NCBI RefSeq assembly: GCF_030053415.1
Contig: NZ_JASGBJ010000001.1
Span: 992,001-1,056,000 of the forward strand
Direction of reading: 5' to 3'
Length of the DNA stretch: 64,000 bases
Source of the DNA: Marinobacter sp. CHS3-4
GTDB taxonomy: Bacteria > Pseudomonadota > Gammaproteobacteria > Pseudomonadales > Oleiphilaceae
Under the pieces are notes generated by a model that did not search any database, was not told the DNA's origin, and was given only the letters and a program-made list of their open reading frames with translations. Shown here piece after piece: positions 54,782 to 64,000 of this stretch. A program made the position numbers and the translations under genes. The stretch's first letter is position 1, and every line of letters starts with the position of its first letter.

Positions 54782-55809
54782 TGACGTCGAGAGCGCCGCA
54801 CCGCATTGCGATCAATGGTTTTGGCCGTATCGGTCAATGCGTGCTGCGCGCCCTCTATGAAAACAACTTTCGCGATCATCTTCAGGTTGTCGCGATCAAT
54901 GAACTGGCTGACATAGACACCATCGCCCACCTCACCAAATACGACTCCACCCATGGTCGTTTCCAGGGTGACGTAGAAGTGGAGGGTGAGTCGCTGCTGG
55001 TGAATGGGGATTCGATTCGGGTGCTGCGTTGCCCGGACATCGCAGATCTACCCTGGAGCGAGCTTGGTGTGGATCTGGTGCTGGAATGCACCGGGGCCTT
55101 TTCGGATCGGCCGACGGCGGAGAAACACATCCGGGCCGGCGCCGCCAGACTCCTGTTTTCACAGCCCGCCGAATCGGATGTCGACAGGACCGTGGTTTAC
55201 GGTGTGAATCACGAACAACTCCGCGCCGATGACCAGATTGTCGCTGCCGCTTCCTGCACGACCAATTGTCTGGTGCCTGTGATACAGGTGCTGGATCAAG
55301 CGTTCGGTGTGGAGCATGGCTCAACCACCACCATCCACGCCGCCATGAATGACCAGCCGGTGATCGATGCCTACCACCATCAGGATCTGCGCCGCACCCG
55401 CAGTGCGCTGCATAATATTGTGCCGGTGGAGACGGGGCTGGCCAGAGGCATCGAGCGGTTGCTACCCCACATGGAAGGGCGTTTCAGTTCGGTGGCCATG
55501 CGAGTGCCAACGCTGAACGTGTCGGCCATTGATATGGTGGTCAACGTGCGCGAATCCACATCCGTCGATGCGGTGAATGAGCTGCTGAAAAACGCAGCAC
55601 AAGGGCCCTTGAAGTACATTCTGGGATACACCGACGAGCTGCTGGCCAGTTCCGACTTCAATCACGACGCCCATTCCGGCATTGTCGACGGCGGCCAGAC
55701 CCGCGTGACCGGGGGCACCATGGTCAAGGTGCTGTGCTGGTTCGACAACGAATGGGGCTTCGCCAACCGAATGCTGGACGTCAGCAAAAGCTGGCTGTCT
55801 GGTCACTGA
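54781..55809 (+). CDS. epd: Erythrose-4-phosphate dehydrogenase (GAPDH family)
   Basis: 342-residue NAD-dependent GAPDH-family enzyme. The catalytic Cys lies in AASCTTNCLVPV near residue 159, and the active-site His in STTTIHAAMNDQPVIDAYHH. That last stretch differs from glycolytic GapA (usually ATQKTVDGPS), which favours Epd, the enzyme feeding pyridoxal phosphate synthesis with 4-phosphoerythronate. Context tkt-epd-pgk-fba is the known gammaproteobacterial arrangement. A gluconeogenic GAPDH role is the alternative. Confidence 0.88.
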   Translation: MTSRAPHRIAINGFGRIGQCVLRALYENNFRDHLQVVAINELADIDTIAHLTKYDSTHGRFQGDVEVEGESLLVNGDSIRVLRCPDIADLPWSELGVDLVLECTGAFSDRPTAEKHIRAGAARLLFSQPAESDVDRTVVYGVNHEQLRADDQIVAAASCTTNCLVPVIQVLDQAFGVEHGSTTTIHAAMNDQPVIDAYHHQDLRRTRSALHNIVPVETGLARGIERLLPHMEGRFSSVAMRVPTLNVSAIDMVVNVRESTSVDAVNELLKNAAQGPLKYILGYTDELLASSDFNHDAHSGIVDGGQTRVTGGTMVKVLCWFDNEWGFANRMLDVSKSWLSGH

Positions 55810-55842
55810 ACAGAGTTATCGATCAGAGGAAGAGAAAGCATC

Positions 55843-57003
55843 ATGGCTATCAAGAGAATGACCGACCTGGAACTTGCCGGCAAACGGGTATTGATCCGCG
55901 AGGATCTCAACGTCCCGGTTAAAAACGGCAAAGTATCCAGCGACGCCCGAATCCGTGCTTCGCTGCCTACCATCAAGGCTGCAATGGACGCGGGCGCGAA
56001 AGTCATGCTGATGTCCCACCTGGGCCGCCCGGAAGAAGGCGTTTTTGACGAAGCTTCCTCCATGAAACCCGTGGCAGATCATCTGGGTACCCTGCTTGGT
56101 AAACCTGTTCGCCTGATACCGGATTATCTGGACGGCGTTGACGTGGCAGACGGCGAAGTCGTGCTGTTTGAAAACGTCCGCTACAACAAGGGCGAAAAGA
56201 AAGACGACGAAGCACTCTCGAAAAAGTACGCCGCCCTGTGCGACATCTACGTTATGGATGCCTTCGGCACCGCCCATCGCGCCCAGGCGTCCACCCACGG
56301 CGTTGCCCGTTTCGCACCTGAAGCGTGCGCCGGCCCGCTGTTGGCCGCCGAACTGGAAGCGTTGAGCAAAGCCCTGGACAACCCGGCCAAGCCGGTAGTG
56401 GCCATTGTCGGCGGCTCCAAGGTTTCAACCAAACTGGACGTGCTGAACGCCCTGGAAAAAGTCTGCGATTCGATCATCGTCGGCGGCGGCATCGCCAACA
56501 CCTTCCTGGCGGCGGCCGGTCACCCGGTTGGTAAATCCCTGTGCGAACACGACCTGATCGACACTGCCAAAGACATCGCGTCACGCGTCGAGATTCCACT
56601 GCCAGTCGATGTGGTGGTTGCCAGCGAATTCGCCGAAACCGCCCAGGCCACCACCAAGAAAATCGACGACGTCACTGAAGACGACATGATTCTGGACGTT
56701 GGCCCGGAAACTGCCTCCAAATTTGCCGGGCTGCTGAAATCTTCCAAGACCATCCTTTGGAACGGCCCGGTTGGCGTTTTTGAATTTGACCAGTTTGGCA
56801 ACGGTACCCAGGCGCTGGCCAAAGCCATTGCAGAAAGCGACGCGTTTTCACTGGCCGGTGGTGGTGACACCGTGGCCGCTGTCGACAAATACGGCGTGAG
56901 CGATCAGATTTCCTATATCTCGACGGGCGGCGGCGCATTCCTGGAATTCGTCGAAGGCAAAACTCTACCAGCGGTTGCGGTGCTTGAGTCCCGCGGCGCT
57001 TAA
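55843..57003 (+). CDS. pgk: Phosphoglycerate kinase
   Basis: 386-residue glycolytic/gluconeogenic kinase interconverting 1,3-bisphosphoglycerate and 3-phosphoglycerate. Landmarks: [24 protein letters not shown], the ATP loop [15 protein letters not shown] and [13 protein letters not shown]. It follows epd by 33 bases and precedes fba by 30. Confidence 0.97.
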   Translation: MAIKRMTDLELAGKRVLIREDLNVPVKNGKVSSDARIRASLPTIKAAMDAGAKVMLMSHLGRPEEGVFDEASSMKPVADHLGTLLGKPVRLIPDYLDGVDVADGEVVLFENVRYNKGEKKDDEALSKKYAALCDIYVMDAFGTAHRAQASTHGVARFAPEACAGPLLAAELEALSKALDNPAKPVVAIVGGSKVSTKLDVLNALEKVCDSIIVGGGIANTFLAAAGHPVGKSLCEHDLIDTAKDIASRVEIPLPVDVVVASEFAETAQATTKKIDDVTEDDMILDVGPETASKFAGLLKSSKTILWNGPVGVFEFDQFGNGTQALAKAIAESDAFSLAGGGDTVAAVDKYGVSDQISYISTGGGAFLEFVEGKTLPAVAVLESRGA

Positions 57004-57033
57004 CGAACTTTTTACTATCAAGGAGATACCCCA

Positions 57034-58098
57034 ATGGCCCTGATTTCGATGCGGCAACTACTGGATCACGCCGCCGAGCACGGATACGGCGTTCCAGCGT
57101 TTAACGTCAACAACCTGGAACAGATGCGTGCCATTATGGAAGCTGCGGATAAAACCGATTCCCCGGTGATCGTCCAGGCTTCCGCTGGCGCCCGCAAATA
57201 CGCCGGTGCACCGTTTCTGCGCCACCTGATTCTGGCGGCCATTGAAGAGTTCCCTCACATTCCGGTGGTGATGCACCAGGACCACGGCACCAGCCCATCG
57301 GTTTGCCAGCGCTCGATCCAGTTGGGCTTCAGCTCGGTGATGATGGACGGTTCTCTGGGTGAAGACGGCAAGACTCCAACGGATTACGACTACAACGTGG
57401 ACGTTACCCGTCGCACGGTGGAAATGGCGCATGCCTGCGGTGTTTCCGTGGAAGGCGAGCTGGGCTGCCTGGGTTCCCTGGAAACCGGTCAGGCCGGTGA
57501 AGAAGATGGCATTGGCGCCGAAGGCACGCTGGATCACAGCCAGATGCTGACGGACCCGGAAGAAGCGGCCGACTTCGTCAAGAAGACCCACGTGGACGCA
57601 TTGGCCATCGCCATCGGCACCAGCCACGGTGCCTACAAGTTCACCCGTCCGCCTACCGGCGACATCCTGGCTATCGAGCAGATCAAGAAAATACACGCTC
57701 GCATTCCAGACACCCACCTGGTCATGCACGGTTCCAGTTCCGTGCCGCAGGATTGGCTGGAAATCATCAACCAGTACGGCGGCGAGATTCCAGAGACCTA
57801 CGGCGTACCGGTTGAGGAAATCGTGGAAGGCATCAAGCACGGTGTGCGTAAGGTCAACATCGACACCGACCTGCGTCTGGCCAGCACCGGCGCGGTCCGT
57901 CGTTTCCTGGCGCAGAACACCGCCGAATTCGACCCGCGCAAATACCTGAAAGAGACCATGAAGGCGATGACCCAGGTGTGCGTGGACCGCTACGAGGCCT
58001 TCGGCACGGCGGGCAACGCCAGCAAGATCAAGCCGATCAACCTGGAGCGGATGTTCGAGCTCTATGCGGCCGGCGAGCTGGACCCCAAGGTCAAGTAA
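57034..58098 (+). CDS. fba: Class II fructose-bisphosphate aldolase
   Basis: 354-residue zinc aldolase of the Calvin-type class IIB subtype. Visible: [14 protein letters not shown] with metal His, [27 protein letters not shown] and [12 protein letters not shown]. An AAGGAGA site precedes the ATG. It ends the tkt-epd-pgk-fba run and converges on the glycosidase gene with a 13-base gap. Confidence 0.97.
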   Translation: MALISMRQLLDHAAEHGYGVPAFNVNNLEQMRAIMEAADKTDSPVIVQASAGARKYAGAPFLRHLILAAIEEFPHIPVVMHQDHGTSPSVCQRSIQLGFSSVMMDGSLGEDGKTPTDYDYNVDVTRRTVEMAHACGVSVEGELGCLGSLETGQAGEEDGIGAEGTLDHSQMLTDPEEAADFVKKTHVDALAIAIGTSHGAYKFTRPPTGDILAIEQIKKIHARIPDTHLVMHGSSSVPQDWLEIINQYGGEIPETYGVPVEEIVEGIKHGVRKVNIDTDLRLASTGAVRRFLAQNTAEFDPRKYLKETMKAMTQVCVDRYEAFGTAGNASKIKPINLERMFELYAAGELDPKVK

Positions 58099-58111
58099 GG
58101 CCGAGGCCTGA

Positions 58112-60334
58112 TCAAAGCCTGGCGACGCCCTCGCCGGGTTTTGCAACCACTGCTTCATACCCCGGAAGCTTTACATCGATGGGCGGTTCGGCGTTGTGCC
58201 AGTCGGCCGCCCACTTTACCTCCGGTGAACCGTTGGCGTTCGGCATGATGGTGATGGAAACAGTGCCGAAGCTTGTCGGCGCGGGTCCAAAGCTGATGGG
58301 CTCGTTCTGGTCCAGCCAGCGTTCCGGTATTCCACCGCAAAGTACCAGCCGTTTCCCTTCTTCCCGTACAAAACAGTTACGGACCATCAACACCCATTCG
58401 GCCGAGGCCCATACGTGGTGGCCGTCGCCCATGCAACCGCCGCGGGTGCCGGGGTGGATCGCTTCCGGCCACTGGCCGGTAGGCGAGGCCAGATCAGCCA
58501 CCGAGTCCATCAGTTGCAGGTATCGTGAGTCTCCGGCCCGCAGCAGTACCTGGGCAACATGCAGGGTCAGGTAGGCGTTCAGGCCAGAATGGATCATGTC
58601 CTGGTAGAAGGCGCCGTCGACGAAACACCGTTCAAGCAGAAACTCGACACAGTCCAGCAGGCGCGGGTCATCCGGCGCGCATAGTTGGGTCGGATAGCCT
58701 GCCGCGAGCGACCCAATAGCGCCGGCATCCAGACGCCGGTACGGAGAGGCGGGCATGCCCGGACGCTTCAGCCGTTGTTGGCAGAGTTCAAGGCTGCGAT
58801 CAACGGCTTTCGTGAAGTCGTCCGCATCTTCCCGAAAGCTTTGGCTTTCAGTGGGGCTACTATCGTCGAGCAGGTCTGCGGCCGCATGCAGCCCGGATAT
58901 GCCCCAGAAATCATCCCAGTAGTAATAATCGTTGGGGCCCAGGTGTTCTGCGCTGAATCCAGCCGGCAGCAAACCGGCGTGGGGCGCTTTGGTTTCCTTG
59001 CGCAGGCGTTTGCGGGTAATCCAGCGGGCGCCGTCCGCGATCGGATCGTGCCAGAGTAATTCCGGGCGCCGTCCGGTGAGGTCGAAAAAGCGTTTGAGGA
59101 CCCAAAGCACCTCGCCGTTTGCGTCCCATTCGCCCTCCTGAGAGCGAAAGTAACCGTCGCGGGTCTGGCGCTCAGGGAAACGGGACAGCGCACGCTCGGC
59201 ACGGGACGTTAAACCAATGCCCAGCAGGGCATTGATGATGAACGCCGCATCCCGGAACCAGAAACGCTTGTAGGTAAAAGGTCCCGGGTAGACATCGTCC
59301 GGCGAGTGGAGAATCAGTGATACCACCGCCGCATCGTAGAGAAACTGGTAGCGGGGTTCCGGGCATACCAGTTGGGCATGGCCCTCCCGCTCTTTTTGCC
59401 AGGCGCTTTCGTCGGGAAGGCGGGCCTGACTCTCACTGAGTGGGATGCTGGCCGTGATTTCGCGGGTTTTGCCAGCCTTGATCGAAAAGAGCGCCGCAGC
59501 CGTGACCATGCCCACATCGCAAACGCCCTCGCTCTGATCTTCGAGGTCCGTCAGGTGAATGTGGACATCGCCGTTACGGTAATCCGATACATGGTGGCGC
59601 TCGGCAGGTTCGCTGAACGTCACCGAGCGCTTGCCATCAATTGTCCAGGCGTCCCGGTTCTCGGAGAGGCTGACCCGGTTGATGAAGCTGATTCCTTCCG
59701 GGTTCGATGGTCGCAGGGCCAGTATCACGGAACCTGCCACATCGGACTTGGCCTGCAGTCGCAGTTTGCAGACAGGAATGCCGTTTTCAATCTGTACCCA
59801 GGCACGACTGCTGAGTTCCAGGCCCTCGAGAGCGGAGTCCGTATTCACGCTGACCGTACCATGGACATCCTGCCATTGTTTCGCCTGCTTCGTTCTTGAT
59901 GGCAGCAGGCAGCGACCGTCGTCGGCCATCAGCCAGCCATCCAGTGACCAGCTGTCGAAAAAGGGGGTCAGAAGTCCTCTGGGATCAACCACGGGAAGCT
60001 CGTCGCAATCTGGGTGACCGACGGCGGTCCAGTTCCGGTTGCTCAGGTTGATGTGAGTAATGGAAAACGCCCGTGGAATGAACGACGGGTCCCTGGGGTC
60101 AAACTGACGCTCGATCCAGTAGGGCCAGACCCAGTCCAGATTGTGCTGGATGACCCGGCTGTTGATCAGGCCTCGGGCATGGAAAACCACGCCAGCGCGG
60201 AGCAGCTCGATGGGTTCGCCCACTTCGGAAGGCTGGGCAAAACCGTGAAGCTTGGCCAGCAGGGCGATGGGGTCGAGGAATCCGTGTTTGCGCGCGACGT
60301 TCTTGACGACAAAGCGCCAGGGTAGCCATTTCAT
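58112..60334 (-). CDS. Six-hairpin (alpha/alpha)6 glycosidase-like protein
   Basis: 740-residue protein with an N-terminal beta-rich region (about 60-300) and a helical-barrel C-terminal half resembling amylo-alpha-1,6-glucosidase/GH15-like proteins: DDVYPGPFTYKRFWFRDAAFIINALLG, GEWDANGEVLWVLKRFFDLTG, PNDYYYWDDFWGISGLHAAADLL and GMGDGHHVWASAEWVLMVRN-type stretch near the end. Acidic residues in those motifs are candidate catalysts. No signal peptide is visible, so it should be cytoplasmic. ATG at 60334 follows the TVP38 stop by five bases. Substrate is unknown; a link to glycogen or trehalose is only a guess. Confidence 0.72.
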   Translation of the reverse strand: MKWLPWRFVVKNVARKHGFLDPIALLAKLHGFAQPSEVGEPIELLRAGVVFHARGLINSRVIQHNLDWVWPYWIERQFDPRDPSFIPRAFSITHINLSNRNWTAVGHPDCDELPVVDPRGLLTPFFDSWSLDGWLMADDGRCLLPSRTKQAKQWQDVHGTVSVNTDSALEGLELSSRAWVQIENGIPVCKLRLQAKSDVAGSVILALRPSNPEGISFINRVSLSENRDAWTIDGKRSVTFSEPAERHHVSDYRNGDVHIHLTDLEDQSEGVCDVGMVTAAALFSIKAGKTREITASIPLSESQARLPDESAWQKEREGHAQLVCPEPRYQFLYDAAVVSLILHSPDDVYPGPFTYKRFWFRDAAFIINALLGIGLTSRAERALSRFPERQTRDGYFRSQEGEWDANGEVLWVLKRFFDLTGRRPELLWHDPIADGARWITRKRLRKETKAPHAGLLPAGFSAEHLGPNDYYYWDDFWGISGLHAAADLLDDSSPTESQSFREDADDFTKAVDRSLELCQQRLKRPGMPASPYRRLDAGAIGSLAAGYPTQLCAPDDPRLLDCVEFLLERCFVDGAFYQDMIHSGLNAYLTLHVAQVLLRAGDSRYLQLMDSVADLASPTGQWPEAIHPGTRGGCMGDGHHVWASAEWVLMVRNCFVREEGKRLVLCGGIPERWLDQNEPISFGPAPTSFGTVSITIMPNANGSPEVKWAADWHNAEPPIDVKLPGYEAVVAKPGEGVARL

Positions 60335-60339
60335 CCACG

Positions 60340-61092
60340 TCACTGTTTGATCTCCAGGGTGTGTTCTATGTCGGTGTATTTGGCCAGGGCGCGGCGAGCC
60401 AGCCTGTTCAGAAACACAACCGCTGCCACCGTGCCCGCGAAACCGGCACCATAAATTGCCCACTCCAGCGGAGAGCGGCCTGTCTCCCGAACGCCCAGAA
60501 CGGTCAGATCTGCTGCAATGGACCCGAGGTAGACGTTGTGAAGTGAGAAGGGAATGAACCCGACGACAGAGCCGGCGATGAACCCCCGCAAGGAGAACTC
60601 GGTCAGGCCAAAAAAGTAGTTGGACAGTTTGCCCGGAAAGAAGGGGATCAGCCGGGTAAGCAGAACGATTTTCCAGCCGTGGGGCGTCAGTTCATCGCTC
60701 ATCAGCCTGAGCCGTGCTCTGGCCATCACGAACTGTTTTGCTCGTTCACCGAGGGCGTAACGGGCAATCAGAAACGCTAGTGTGGCGCCAAGCACCGTGC
60801 CGGTCACGACATAGATCGTTCCTTCGAAGACCCCGAACACGAAGCCTGCACCGGTTGTGAACAGAAAACCTGGAAGCAGGGCAACCACGGTCACGGTCAT
60901 CAGCAGGATAAACAGGACCGCAGCCCAGGTGCCCTGGGCTTCAAACCACCGAAGCATGTCCACCACCCGCTCGTGTATGCCGAGGGAATAGAGAATCGCA
61001 AGAATGGCGCCGACAAACGCAATGCTGGCAAGCATTCCGAGAATCGGAGAGCTTTTCCAGCCCGCCTTCCGTTCGAGCTCTGCTTCCTGCAT
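60340..61092 (-). CDS. TVP38/TMEM64 (DedA-like) family membrane protein
   Basis: 250-residue inner-membrane protein with five to six hydrophobic helices. The family core is LLPGFLFTTGAGFVFGVFEGTIYVVTGTVLGATLAFLIARY followed by LLTRLIPFFPGKLSNYFFGLTEFSLRGF. DedA-superfamily proteins are implicated in lipid scrambling and envelope homeostasis. Start is uncertain: ATG 61092 has AGGAGG 12 bases upstream, and a GTG at 61122 is an alternative. It is directly upstream of the glycosidase gene on the same transcript. Confidence 0.88.
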   Translation of the reverse strand: MQEAELERKAGWKSSPILGMLASIAFVGAILAILYSLGIHERVVDMLRWFEAQGTWAAVLFILLMTVTVVALLPGFLFTTGAGFVFGVFEGTIYVVTGTVLGATLAFLIARYALGERAKQFVMARARLRLMSDELTPHGWKIVLLTRLIPFFPGKLSNYFFGLTEFSLRGFIAGSVVGFIPFSLHNVYLGSIAADLTVLGVRETGRSPLEWAIYGAGFAGTVAAVVFLNRLARRALAKYTDIEHTLEIKQ

Positions 61093-61241
61093 AACCGGGA
61101 GTGCCCTCCTGTGTAAAAACACGCTTCTGGTAGCGCCCGCCAGGGCAACCAGAACTGCGCATTAACTACAGACAGCCTAGGGTAGGCGGCGGGGTGAAAA
61201 CAAGGTAACCCGTATACATATCAATTCGGTGTCGCCCAGAC

Positions 61242-61266
61242 CTTGTATTTCGGACATTTCCATCAA
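61242..61266 (+). promoter_or_regulatory. Possible heat-shock (sigma-32-like) promoter of cbpA
   Basis: CTTGTA at 61242-61247 and CCATCAA at 61260-61266, 12 bases apart, resemble the CTTGAA / CCCAT spacing of sigma-32 promoters and lie 50 bases before cbpA. The match is partial, so this is tentative. Confidence 0.3.
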
Positions 61267-61315
61267 ATATAAGGTGAGTAGATGTGTCAATCTGAGAACA
61301 GGTGCGAGGAAAATA

Positions 61316-62284
61316 ATGGATTTTAAAGACTATTACGCCGTCCTAGGTGTGAGTGAGTCTGCCTCCCCCGAGGAAATCAAGAAGGCCTACCGAAAGCTGG
61401 CCCGGAAGTACCATCCGGACGTCAGCAAGGAAGAGAAAGCCGACGAGAAGTTCAAGGACGTCGGGGAGGCATATGAAGTATTGAAGGATCCGGAGAAGCG
61501 GGCCGAATACGACCAGCTCAGAAAATACGGCGCCAAAGGGGACGGTTCGTTTGATCCACCGCCCGGTTGGCAGAGTGCGTCAGGCTTTGGCGGCGGTGGT
61601 TACACCGAAGCCGATGCCCGGCAATTCAGTGATTTCTTCGAGGAGATCTTCGGCGGTGGCCGTGGCGCGGCCGAAGGTTTCGGCGGTTTTGGAGGGCGTC
61701 GTCAGTCCATGCGCATGCGGGGTGAAGACGTTCACTCCAGGCTTGCGCTGTTCCTGGAAGAAGCCTATCAGGGCTGTGATAAGCAGGTTTCGTTCAACGT
61801 CCAGGAAGTGAATGACCAGGGCCAACTGGTGCAGCGCAGGAAGACGCTCAATGTGAAGATTCCTGCTGGTATGAAAGAGGGCCAGCATATTCGCCTGAAA
61901 GGGCAGGGTGCACCGGGTATTGGTGGTGGCGATGCCGGTGACCTGTTTATTGAAGTGGAGTATGCCCCGCATCCGCACTTCACGGTCGAAGGCCAGGATA
62001 TTCTGGTGACAGTGCCGGTCACACCCTGGGAAGCTGCGCTGGGTGCTACCATCACAGTGCCTACGGTTACGTCCAAGGTAAGCCTGAAAGTGCCCAAGGG
62101 GTCATCGGGCGGCCGTAAACTTCGGCTTCGCGGTAAGGGGCTGCCTGGAAAACATCCCGGCGACCAGATCGTGGTGCTTCAGATCGTCATGCCCGACAGG
62201 CATTCCGAGAAAGCCGAGGAGCTTTACAAGGAACTGGCCGAAGAAGAAAAACAGTTCAACCCGCGCAGCAAGCTGCACGTTTAA
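61316..62284 (+). CDS. cbpA: Curved DNA-binding protein / DnaJ-class co-chaperone CbpA
   Basis: 322-residue class II J-protein. The J domain at 1-70 has the HPD motif ([16 protein letters not shown]); a Gly/Phe-rich linker follows ([19 protein letters not shown]), then the two beta-barrel substrate domains without a zinc-finger Cys cluster. It stimulates DnaK and binds curved DNA. ATG at 61316 follows CGAGGAAAATA; an upstream in-frame start is not conserved. cbpM follows 15 bases later. Confidence 0.96.
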   Translation: MDFKDYYAVLGVSESASPEEIKKAYRKLARKYHPDVSKEEKADEKFKDVGEAYEVLKDPEKRAEYDQLRKYGAKGDGSFDPPPGWQSASGFGGGGYTEADARQFSDFFEEIFGGGRGAAEGFGGFGGRRQSMRMRGEDVHSRLALFLEEAYQGCDKQVSFNVQEVNDQGQLVQRRKTLNVKIPAGMKEGQHIRLKGQGAPGIGGGDAGDLFIEVEYAPHPHFTVEGQDILVTVPVTPWEAALGATITVPTVTSKVSLKVPKGSSGGRKLRLRGKGLPGKHPGDQIVVLQIVMPDRHSEKAEELYKELAEEEKQFNPRSKLHV

Positions 62285-62299
62285 TCCGGAGGCACAATC

Positions 62300-62644
62300 A
62301 TGACTCGACATGATAAATCACTGACCGTTGAATTGAGCGACACCGCCGGAACCTTCAGCCTCCACGAAATCTGCGAAAGAGGCGGATGCCATGCAGAATT
62401 CGTCATCAAACTGGTGAATTATGGAGTGATTGCGCCAGTGGAAGAGACGACAGAAAGCAGACAATGGCAATTTGATCTGCAGACTCTGGCCAGGTTACGT
62501 AAAGCGATGCGATTGCAGCGGGATCTGAAAATGAACCTGCCAGGGCTGGCCATGTCCCTCGAGCTTCTGGACGAAGTTCAGGACATGCGTCGGGAGCTGG
62601 ATCGCCTTCATCGTCAATTAGAGCAGTTCATGGAAAAGCCGTAG
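62300..62644 (+). CDS. cbpM: Chaperone modulatory protein CbpM
   Basis: 114-residue MerR-like helical protein that binds the J domain of CbpA and inhibits its co-chaperone and DNA-binding activities. The HTH-like part FSLHEICERGGCHAEFVIKLVNYGVI and C-terminal helix LELLDEVQDMRRELDRLHRQLEQF fit the family. It is coupled to cbpA with an AATCCGGAGG site and ends within a terminator hairpin. Confidence 0.92.
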   Translation: MTRHDKSLTVELSDTAGTFSLHEICERGGCHAEFVIKLVNYGVIAPVEETTESRQWQFDLQTLARLRKAMRLQRDLKMNLPGLAMSLELLDEVQDMRRELDRLHRQLEQFMEKP

Positions 62645-62663
62645 CAGTCGCTACGACTTTTCC
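62632..62663. terminator. Bidirectional terminator hairpin inside the ends of two convergent genes
   Basis: GGAAAAG (62632-62638) pairs with CTTTTCC (62657-62663), and CGTAGC (62640-62645) with GCTACG (62650-62655), loop AGTC, one C-A mismatch. T-runs occur on both strands. The stem includes the last codons of cbpM and of the small DUF6435-like gene. Confidence 0.75.
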
Positions 62664-62821
62664 AGTGCCTGTATCTCCTGATAAATCTTGTCCGCCTCTT
62701 CCATCAGCGTGCCATGGGTGCGCAAATCTCCGTTACGTTGTGATTCAAGCGCCTTCTGTAATTTCGCCTCGTAGGCTTTCTGCAATTTCTTTTTAGGATC
62801 ACCTTTCAAAAAATCGAACAT
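62651..62821 (-). CDS. Small DUF6435-like protein (56 residues)
   Basis: A 56-residue Lys/Glu-rich helical protein beginning MFDFLKGDPKKKLQKAYEAK and ending in EIQALEKS. The pattern of a short hydrophobic start, DPKKKL and a long amphipathic helix with QRNGDL matches the small DUF6435 family of unknown function common in gammaproteobacteria. An AGGTGA site lies six bases before the ATG. It converges on cbpM and shares the terminator. The family call is by eye. Confidence 0.75.
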   Translation of the reverse strand: MFDFLKGDPKKKLQKAYEAKLQKALESQRNGDLRTHGTLMEEADKIYQEIQALEKS

Positions 62822-62958
62822 AACGTCACCTGCTTCGTTTGGATGTTGATGAATTTACGAGGTCAGGTCAGGAAAGTTCACGTTGCCAGCGCAGGCGTCG
62901 ATCACTTTTCCTCTACAGGCTGAAAATAATCCTACAAAACACTGGACATCTACAAAAA

Positions 62959-63001
62959 TTGGGAATAAATTCCCAAATATAGGTTTGGGAAAATTATCCC
63001 A
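62959..63001. promoter_or_regulatory. Two tandem GGGA/TCCC palindromes upstream of the terminal lipoprotein
   Basis: TTGGGAAT-AA-ATTCCCAA (62959-62976) has perfect 8-base arms. TGGGAAAATTATCCCA (62986-63001) is a second, near-perfect one. Centres are 26 bases apart, 62-104 bases before the DUF5666 gene. They look like a double operator; no regulator is identified. Confidence 0.5.
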
Positions 63002-63062
63002 GAAAAGTGGGTGGCCGCTGTTAGACCACCGTTGAGTGTGAAAACAAGCCTGGAGAATAGAG

Positions 63063-64000
63063 ATGAAAGCGAATCATTTAGCCGTCGCCGTAAAACTGGC
63101 CTTATTCGGCGTTGTGGCCGGAACACTCACTGCCTGTGGTGGCAGCTCTGGCGGCTCATCAGACGGTACGGCATCGTCTGGTACCAGCATTGGTGCGGTG
63201 TCAGGATTTGGAAGTGTGTATGTCAACGGCACCCGATTCCGCACCAATGGCAACGTAAAGAGTGACGACGGCTTCGAGCGGGAGGATCAGCTTGAAAAGG
63301 GCATGATCGTCAAGGTCAGCGGTAGCTGGGATGACAGCGGAGAGGGAGAGGCCAATGAGATCGAGTACGACGATACCCTGCGTGGTCCTTTGCAGTCAGC
63401 CAGTTGGGACGATGTCGCCAAATCGGGTGAATTGAGCATTGCCGGCCTGGTGGTGCAGCTGGATGGCCAGACCGTGTTCCGCGGTGCAACGGTGGATCAG
63501 CTTGCGGCTAACCCGACGGCGTATCGAGTCAGAGTGAGCGCCTGGCCGCTAGCCAATGGTGAATTCCGCGCCAGTTTCGTCGGCGCAGCAACGCTGGGCA
63601 GTGGCCTGCGCTTTGATGACGAGCATGAGGTGGAGATCAAAGGCGTAGTTGCTAACCATTCCAGCGCTGCTCAGACATTCACCATCAATGGCCTGCAGGT
63701 GGATTATACCAGCGCGCTGCCGGACGATGACTTTTCCCTCGACGAGATCACCAATGGACTGGGTGTGGAAGTTGAAGGAGCTTTGGTCGGCGGAGTGCTC
63801 ATAGCCGGAAAGATCGACGACGAGGACGATTTCTTTGGCTTGTCGGGTGATGTGGAAATCCAGGGCGCCATCGAAGGCCCCTATGATGAGGTACTTCGCC
63901 AGTTCGTGGTCAACGGCGTGACCGTGCAAGTCGGCAATACCGAGTTCGAGGATGGGCTGCAGGAGGCGGATCTGGTCCAGGGGCTGCTGGTGAAAGTTGA
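63063..64000 (+). CDS. DUF5666-type lipoprotein, truncated by window end
   Basis: The first 312 residues of an exported lipoprotein. The signal peptide ends in lipobox LTAC, Cys at 23, followed by a Gly/Ser spacer (GGSSGGSSDGTASSG). The mature part shows repeated beta-rich units (GFGSVYVNGTRFRT; IKGVVANHSSAAQTFTINGLQVDYT; IQGAIEGPYDEVLRQFVVNGVTVQVG), the repeating pattern of DUF5666, with acidic Asp/Glu runs. No stop occurs before 64000. A CTGGAGAA site precedes ATG 63063. Function unknown; likely outer-membrane-anchored. Confidence 0.8.
   Translation, partial: MKANHLAVAVKLALFGVVAGTLTACGGSSGGSSDGTASSGTSIGAVSGFGSVYVNGTRFRTNGNVKSDDGFEREDQLEKGMIVKVSGSWDDSGEGEANEIEYDDTLRGPLQSASWDDVAKSGELSIAGLVVQLDGQTVFRGATVDQLAANPTAYRVRVSAWPLANGEFRASFVGAATLGSGLRFDDEHEVEIKGVVANHSSAAQTFTINGLQVDYTSALPDDDFSLDEITNGLGVEVEGALVGGVLIAGKIDDEDDFFGLSGDVEIQGAIEGPYDEVLRQFVVNGVTVQVGNTEFEDGLQEADLVQGLLVKV

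Overview
The window reads as a contiguous piece of chromosome from a marine gammaproteobacterium close to Marinobacter. This is an inference from gene content and order: a wax ester synthase/DGAT enzyme, a DesB/DesC-type acyl desaturase pair with a divergent TetR regulator, a prkA-yeaH-spoVR operon, a sahR-metK-ahcY-metF run and a tkt-epd-pgk-fba run, all in moderately GC-rich sequence. No rRNA, tRNA, CRISPR array, transposase or integrase was recognised. Coding density is high, and no stretch above 300 bases lacks a gene.

Layout. 0-5.4 kb: HAD phosphatase-like protein, a sensor-like binding protein, an iron-sulfur photolyase, moaA and an NsrR-like regulator. 5.5-10.4 kb: membrane diguanylate cyclase and the desaturase, reductase and TetR block, with clear operator palindromes. 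10.4-15.5 kb: a class II aldolase, HD-domain protein and GntP permease operon with a divergent Crp/Fnr regulator, then the wax ester synthase. 15.8-22.4 kb: a BASS transporter, two overlapping orphan binding proteins, lrgAB and a TonB-dependent receptor. 22.4-35.8 kb: spoVR-yeaH-prkA, tpm, a D-2-hydroxyacid dehydrogenase, YihY, an HDOD protein, DUF445, rsmE-bioA and DUF2505.

35.8-47.8 kb is the accessory region. A type I restriction-modification locus (hsdM-hsdS ... hsdR, minus strand) is split by about 5.9 kb of plus-strand cargo. The cargo is: a PAAR-tipped putative type VI effector with an overlapping two-helix membrane protein; a small Cys-rich protein with an overlapping HTH partner behind a perfect 18-bp palindrome; a HipA-like kinase overlapping a DUF3037 protein; and an orphan lipoprotein ending at a strong terminator. 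The HipA-like/DUF3037 pair and the Cys-rich/HTH pair are the best candidates for undescribed defence or toxin-antitoxin-like systems.

47.9-64 kb: the methyl-cycle operon metK-ahcY-metF under the ArsR-methyltransferase fusion SahR, with matching operators before both sahR and metK; central carbon genes tkt-epd-pgk-fba; a TVP38 membrane protein with a six-hairpin glycosidase; cbpA-cbpM; a 56-residue DUF6435-like protein; and a DUF5666-type lipoprotein cut by the window end.
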